Notes under the pieces: generated by a model | The model's database searches: none | Told to the model about the DNA's origin: nothing | The model's input: only the letters and a program-made list of their open reading frames with translations | Program-made: the position numbers and the translations under genes | Origin: SHZL01 sp963784425 | GTDB lineage: Bacteria; Pseudomonadota; Gammaproteobacteria; Xanthomonadales; SZUA-36 | DNA: 64,000 nucleotides | Assembly (NCBI GenBank): GCA_963784425.1 | Contig: CAWARM010000007.1 | Span: 280,084 to 344,083 of the forward strand | Direction of reading: 5' to 3' | In this document: positions 60,306 to 64,000 of the stretch, piece by piece | Numbering within the stretch: the first letter of the stretch is position 1 | Layout: each line of letters starts with the position of its first letter

Positions 60306-60740
60306 ATGAGCAAAGGAAATACTTACAAGGGCAGCTGCTTTTGTGGCGCGGTTCAGTTCACCGTGAGCGGCGAGCCTGCCGCAATGGGCTATTGTCACTG
60401 CGAGTCGTGTCGGCGCTGGTCGGCCGGCCCGGTCAATGCCTTTACCCTATGGAAACCCGAGGCAGTGCAGATCACAAAGGGAGCGGACAACATCGGTACT
60501 TACAACAAGACGCCGCAGAGCTATCGCAAATGGTGCACGACATGCGGAGGTCATATCTTCACGGAGCATCCAGGCATGGGACTCACCGATGTATATGCAG
60601 CGGTGATTCCAGACCTTCCGTACCAGGCCGGGATTCATGTGCATTACCAGGAGACAGTGCTGCGCATCAAGGACGGGCAGCCGAAGATGAAGGACGTTCC
60701 AAAGGAAATGGGCGGCTCGGGCATCAGCGTGCCGGAATAA
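60306..60740 (+). CDS. GFA (glutathione-dependent formaldehyde-activating)-like protein
   Basis: 144 residues of the Mss4-like zinc fold. Zinc cysteines: GSCFCGAVQFTV, GYCHCESCRRWS and KWCTTCGGHIF, the usual C-x-C, C-x-C-x-x-C and C-x-x-C set. Members include formaldehyde-glutathione adduct proteins, although activity is often unproven. It ends 40 bases before a convincing attC site and resembles typical integron-cassette cargo. Confidence 0.9.
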   Translation: MSKGNTYKGSCFCGAVQFTVSGEPAAMGYCHCESCRRWSAGPVNAFTLWKPEAVQITKGADNIGTYNKTPQSYRKWCTTCGGHIFTEHPGMGLTDVYAAVIPDLPYQAGIHVHYQETVLRIKDGQPKMKDVPKEMGGSGISVPE

Positions 60741-60780
60741 TTCAGCTGTTATTCCATGTTTCGTTGTGGCAGAGAATGCC

Positions 60781-60845
60781 GCCCAACAAGTCGCCGCAGG
60801 CTGGACGTCCCTGAAGGGTCGCGCCGCTCAGCTCAACCGTTAGGC
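60781..60845 (+). other. Integron attC recombination site
   Basis: The site opens with GCCCAAC (R'' core) and closes with GTTAGGC (R' core), complementary in six of seven positions, 65 bases apart. The interior shows GGACG on the left and CTCAACC before the right core, as in cassette 59-base elements. It lies between the GFA stop and a VOC gene starting 14 bases later, exactly where an attC belongs. Confidence 0.8.
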
Positions 60846-60859
60846 CGCAGGCAAACCCG

Positions 60860-61246
60860 ATGAAGCGCATATGGACAATCATTGGTGTTGCTGATGTCTC
60901 TCACAGCTTCAAGTGGTATCAGTCGTTGTTTGGCCAGGCGGAATCGAATCCTGCTCATGATTACTTCGGGCAAATTCTGGACACCGATGGAACGGTGCTG
61001 CTTTGCCTTCACCAGTGGGGCGCCCATGAGCATCCACCACTGAGCAGTCCGGATCATGCTCAACCTGGCAACGGACTGCTGTTGTTCTTCCGCGTGGATG
61101 ATTTTGACGAGGCCTTTCTGCGGGCTCGTGCCCTGGTCACCGCCCTGGAAGAAGAACCCCACGTGAATCCCGCTACCGGGACCAATGAGTTTGCATTGCG
61201 TGACCCCGACGGCTATTACGTCATGATCAGTGCGCTCGCCGCCTGA
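60860..61246 (+). CDS. VOC/glyoxalase family protein
   Basis: 128 residues of one VOC unit: TIIGVADVSHSFKWYQSLFG, LLCLHQWGAHEHPP, FFRVDDFDEAFLRARALVT and FALRDPDGYYVMISAL. The start lies 14 bases after the attC core, the normal position of a cassette gene. Substrate unknown (bleomycin-resistance, glyoxalase and dioxygenase relatives exist). Confidence 0.87.
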   Translation: MKRIWTIIGVADVSHSFKWYQSLFGQAESNPAHDYFGQILDTDGTVLLCLHQWGAHEHPPLSSPDHAQPGNGLLLFFRVDDFDEAFLRARALVTALEEEPHVNPATGTNEFALRDPDGYYVMISALAA

Positions 61247-61364
61247 CAGTAATACGGGCCGGTGCTGCTTCTTGACGCGAATTAGTTGGAGGGCGACCAT
61301 CTGGTGTATACCCCGAATCAGGGGTCTACCTGGAACTGGGCAAACCAACGGGTAGGAGGCTACG

Positions 61365-61481
61365 ATGGCAAAGATTACCGGGATCGGAGGCGTCTTCTTC
61401 AAGAGTACGGGTGATAACGCTGCGCTCGCTGCGTGGTATCAGAAGAACCACGCCTACGAAAGTTGTCAGCAATTTGCATGA
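61365..61481 (+). pseudogene. Truncated VOC gene fragment
   Basis: The start has a strong site (GGTAGGAGG) and encodes MAKITGIGGVFFKSTGDNAA LAAWYQK, the opening strand-helix of a glyoxalase-like protein. After about 32 residues the similarity ends and a stop follows at 61479. The rest of the domain is missing. The next 75 bases hold a short open stretch (MKLPEAERKLVKVLDGEA) that looks like the tail of another gene. A recombination junction is the simplest reading. Confidence 0.6.
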
Positions 61482-61558
61482 AATTGCCGGAGGCCGAACG
61501 CAAACTGGTGAAGGTATTGGATGGAGAGGCGTGACGTTACCTTCAGACCGGAGCGAAC

Positions 61559-62110
61559 ATGGAATTAGAACTCTTTATTGCCGATTGTATTGCCGCGAAT
61601 AACGGTCCCGATCCGCAGGCGGCGGTACTGGATGTGCTCTCACGGGCAGTCCATAAGCCGAACGCAATGCTTGCCGCTGTGGGCGAGCCTGTTGAGGCGG
61701 GAATCAATGTCCTGCACCGATCCAAATCGCTGACGATCTTCAGCGCTACATGGACGCCACAGATGAACCTCATGCCTCACAATCACCTGATGTGGGAAAA
61801 CATCGGTATCTACACCGGGCGTGAAGACAATATCCTTTGGCGAGAAACACCCAATCGTATCGAGGCTTTTGGGGCCAAAGCGCTGTTTGCGGGAGATGCG
61901 GTGGCACTTGGGCGCGATGTTATTCACTCGGTTACCAATCCTCTGGACCGCTACACCGCGGGCATTCACATCTATGGGGGAGACTTCTTCGACACGACCC
62001 GGAACCAGTGGGATCCCGAGACTCTGGCCAAAGAGCCGTCCGACGGGGCCACCATCCGCCGGATGTTCGAACTCGAAAACGAGCGCGTGCGCGCGCGCAA
62101 CCAGTCCTAA
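61559..62110 (+). CDS. Cupin-fold (cysteine-dioxygenase-like) protein
   Basis: 183 residues. A helical N-terminus (LELFIADCIAANNGPDPQAA) precedes a cupin barrel with NLMPHNHLMWENIGIYTGRE, supplying two His ligands, and HSVTNPLDRYTAGIHIYGGD with later His residues. The pattern resembles cysteine-dioxygenase-type cupins; the substrate cannot be assigned. Complete and preceded by GGAGCGAAC. An attC-like right half follows the stop. Confidence 0.78.
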   Translation: MELELFIADCIAANNGPDPQAAVLDVLSRAVHKPNAMLAAVGEPVEAGINVLHRSKSLTIFSATWTPQMNLMPHNHLMWENIGIYTGREDNILWRETPNRIEAFGAKALFAGDAVALGRDVIHSVTNPLDRYTAGIHIYGGDFFDTTRNQWDPETLAKEPSDGATIRRMFELENERVRARNQS

Positions 62111-62140
62111 GCAGGGCCGTAGCTGAACCGTACGTTATGC
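62104..62140 (+). other. Possible degenerate attC after the cupin gene
   Basis: The 3' end reads AGCTGAACCGTACGTTATGC, like the right half of the attC at 60845 (CTCAACCGTTAGGC). The left core is weak (TCCTAAG), and the 37-base span is short for an attC. A partial or eroded site fits, but chance similarity is possible. Confidence 0.3.
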
Positions 62141-62165
62141 CTCAGGAAATCCTGGCTGTGCTCCA

Positions 62166-62617
62166 ATGAAAGCCGAAGTGACTTTCAGGCCCTACTCGAG
62201 TGAGGACCGGGAGAGACGTGCATCGATCTCTTCGATGCCAACTGCCCGGAGTACTTCGCAGCGAATGAACGCGCTGACTATGCCCGGTCCCTTGACACCG
62301 ACCCAAGAGGTTACGAGCTCTGTTTCATTGACGGCCAGGTTGCGGGAGCCTTTGGTTTCATTGGCGATGACCCCGCGCGGCGAAGGCTGAATTCGTGGAT
62401 AATGCTCAATCCGCGGTTTCAAGGCCTTGGTGCTGGCCGGGCCATTATGGACCGCGTTGTTACTCTCGCTGCATCCGAAGGAATACACGTCGTGGATATC
62501 GCGGCCAGCCATAAGTCCGCGCCTTTCTTTGCAAAAGCTGGCGCCGTAACCATAACCGTGACCTACAATGGTTGGGGCTCGGGCATGCATCGCGTTGACA
62601 TGGAACTTGCGATATGA
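62166..62617 (+). pseudogene. GNAT acetyltransferase, frameshifted near 62215
   Basis: The ATG at 62166 encodes MKAEVTFRPYSSEDRE. The similarity then continues in another frame with CIDLFDANCPEYFAANERAD, ELCFIDGQVAGAFGFIGDD and the acetyl-CoA loop LNPRFQGLGAGRAIMDRVV, ending at 62617. Changing the length by one base near 62215 makes a single protein of about 150 residues. Whether the shift is real is not known. It is typical cassette cargo. Confidence 0.7.
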
Positions 62618-62621
62618 GTAA

Positions 62622-62801
62622 AAAGGGCATAATTCATACTCATGGAGCGGTTTTGAGTTCGACGACGACAAAAGCAAAGTCAATCTGGAAAAGCATGGAA
62701 TCGATTTTCTGACTGCTCAGGGGCTCTGGAGAAACCCTGACCTTCTGGAAATCCAGGCGAAGTCCGGTAATGAGCATCGATTCCTTTTAGCGGAGCGTTA
62801 G
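62622..62801 (+). pseudogene. BrnT-like toxin fragment without start codon
   Basis: The open frame directly after the GNAT stop encodes SGFEFDDDKSKVNLEKHGID and FLTAQGLWRNPDLLEIQAKS, then GNEHRFLLAER. That is the first half of a BrnT-type toxin (F-x-[WFY]-D-x-x-K-x-x-x-N-x-x-K-H-G-[IV]). There is no ATG, GTG or TTG in frame, and the C-terminal half is missing. The TAG stop lies within GTTAGGC (62797-62803), an attC core. No BrnA antitoxin was seen. Confidence 0.55.
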
Positions 62802-62842
62802 GCGCAACATTCAAGTTTTTGCACACATAACGGGGAGGGGTT

Positions 62843-63321
62843 ATGCTTAAGTCATTCTTCGTTACAGATAGCGCTCGCCGGCTTGCCGCTCGCTGCCTCT
62901 GGTGCGTCCGATGCCGTGGCTGCGGAACAGCCTGGCGTGCGTTTTTATCCGCGCACTGACAGTTATCCTTTCTCCGCCGCCGTCCAAGTTGGCGATGTGC
63001 TTTACCTTTCTGGCCAGATCGGCGCGGCGGAGGATGAGAAATGGGTCGTTCCTGGCGGTATGGCCGCCGAGACGCGCCGAATGTTGGAACTCATTGGCCT
63101 GAACACTCAACGAACATGGCCTCACTTACGGGGACCTCTTTAAATGCACAGCCATGCTCTCAGATACTCACGACTGGCCCGCCTTCAACGACATCTATGC
63201 GAGCTATTTTAAGGCGGGCCATTACCCTGCTTGCTCCGCAATGGGCGTAAGCGCCCTCGCGCTGGGTGCACATGTGGAGATGGAGCGCCTGGGCTACGCA
63301 CCGCAAAAGAAGGGGCCGTGA
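62843..63321 (+). pseudogene. Exported RidA-like protein with two frameshifts
   Basis: Three reading-frame pieces join to one YjgF/YER057c/UK114 protein: MLKSFF then a leader (ALAGLPLAASGASDAVAAEQ), the middle YPFSAAVQVGDVLYLSGQIG, and after about 63095 the end NEHGLTYGDLFKCTAMLSDT to FKAGHYPACSAMGVSALALG, stopping at 63321. Two one-base insertions (near 62861 and 63094) explain the breaks and give 158 residues. The Arg that marks active RidA deaminases is not visible (YPACSAMGVSALA has Cys/Ser instead). It ends 52 bases before an attC. Confidence 0.7.
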
Positions 63322-63373
63322 AAGTCTGCAGCACTGGCTGGTTGGTTGGTTCCCTGACCGCTATGCGTCTGCT

Positions 63374-63431
63374 GCCTAACATTTCCTTTCACGGGACTGC
63401 CTGCGACAGCACGTGAACTCAAACGTTGGGC
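63374..63431 (+). other. Integron attC recombination site
   Basis: GCCTAAC (63374-63380) and GTTGGGC (63425-63431) are complementary except at one position and lie 58 bases apart. The interior is partly palindromic (ACGGGACTGCCTG and GCGACAGCACGTG). The next cassette-type gene starts 28 bases after the right core. Same orientation as the site at 60781. Confidence 0.75.
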
Positions 63432-63459
63432 TGCGTAACATCAACAGGAGGCAGTCAGT

Positions 63460-63866
63460 ATGCTTTTAGGCCAACTCATCACAGGCATCGCGCATGTTGG
63501 CATACGAGTGCACACTTTAGATCGCGCACGGCAGAATTCCATGAACTGCTCGGGTTTAATTTTGTTATTGGGCCTATCGGTCCTGAGCCTGTGGCCATCA
63601 TGTCTCATCCCTCTGGAGTTGAAATAAATTTCATTCTCAATGCCGCTGATACTTCTACGCAAAATGTCTTAATGGATGTAAGTGAAAAACACACGGGCTA
63701 TACACACATAGCTCTTTCGGTAAAAAATGTCTTGGGCGTGAAGTCAGCGCTGGAAAAGGCCGGAGTCGGAATAACTGAAGGAACCAATTACGTTCCGACT
63801 GGGTCGACTTCAATTTTTGTGAGAGATCCAGATCGTAATGTAATTGAGTTTAACCAGGCAGAGTAA
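63460..63866 (+). pseudogene. VOC/glyoxalase family protein, frameshifted near 63525
   Basis: ATG at 63460 after AACAGGAGGC encodes LLGQLITGIAHVGIRVHTLD; the rest continues in another frame as AEFHELLGFNFVIGPIGPEP, EKHTGYTHIALSVKNVLGV and FVRDPDRNVIEFNQAE. Adding one base near 63525 gives 135 residues, a complete VOC domain with its metal His and Glu (AHVGIRV, HIAL, IEF). Downstream, 63867-64000 shows no gene or attC. Confidence 0.72.
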
Positions 63867-64000
63867 CCTTCATGGCCCTTCGCCAGGCTCACCGGACAGC
63901 TTCAGTCAACTCCACAATGCACAGCCAGGTTGCTCCAACTGCCTCGTAGTGCGCGCCTGAGTTCAAACCTGAGCCAATCCGCTGCGGCGCCATCTGCTCA

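Noticed and set aside
61479..61558. Short ORF MKLPEAERKLVKVLDGEA as a gene
   Set aside because: Too short and without a recognisable family; it could be the tail of a lost gene.
63867..64000. Another gene or attC at the right edge
   Set aside because: No open frame with family motifs and no GTTRRRY/RYYYAAC pair were visible in the last 134 bases.
1..64000. tRNA or rRNA genes
   Set aside because: I looked for T-arm signatures (GTTCGAATC-like with flanking stems) and rRNA landmarks and saw none.

Overview
The window is chromosomal DNA of a free-living gammaproteobacterium with fairly high GC. This rests on gene order: glnA-DUF4124-glnL-glnG; def-fmt-rsmB-DUF4390-ntrY-ntrX; LysM-dprA-smg-topA-tsaC-hemF; polA/DUF2782/aroE/hemB/engB; cytochrome c4-dsbA-EEP phosphatase; slt-epimerase-cca. 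The species cannot be named from this. No rRNA, tRNA, CRISPR array or complete transposon was seen.

Layout. 1-8.6 kb holds accessory and housekeeping genes: a TolB-like/TPR membrane protein cut by the window edge, a metallo-hydrolase, pirin, a flavin reductase, rmuC and a DUF3095 protein. 8.6-23.3 kb is the most unusual region. It has an exported TPR-CHAT protein and, divergently, a tightly packed set of two membrane-anchored vWA proteins, a small FHA protein, a four-helix MotA/TolQ/ExbB-type channel protein, a membrane protein joining a degenerate trypsin-like domain to a cytoplasmic FHA domain, a pseudokinase-TM-FGE-like fusion and a secreted Gln-rich repeat protein. A secreted protein and a large lipoprotein face them. 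Both vWA proteins carry an ExbD/MotB-like anchor helix with an Asp at residue 17, so I infer a proton-motive-force-driven, envelope-spanning machine whose signalling parts (FHA, pseudokinase) lie in the cytoplasm and whose vWA, CHAT-like and FGE-like parts lie in the periplasm. I know of no described system with this composition.

23.5-31.2 kb has a sorbosone-dehydrogenase-like protein, a CDP-glycerol-transferase-like protein, and the nitrogen-control cluster glnA/glnL/glnG with an NtrC box and a sigma-54 promoter. 31.3-38.5 kb is a minus-strand block: an NtrYX-like two-component system with a degenerate regulator, DUF4390, rsmB, fmt, def. 38.6-59.6 kb is core metabolism and information processing. 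From about 60.3 kb to the right edge lie short same-strand genes (GFA, VOC, cupin, GNAT, RidA, VOC) and gene fragments, with at least two convincing integron attC sites. This looks like a cassette array with no integrase in view.

At least seven genes, including fmt and rmuC, carry single-base frameshifts, several of them at G4 or A7 homopolymers. Together these point to sequence or assembly indels more than to biology. Four genes between 13.9 and 24.7 kb have start regions made of three short tandem repeats.
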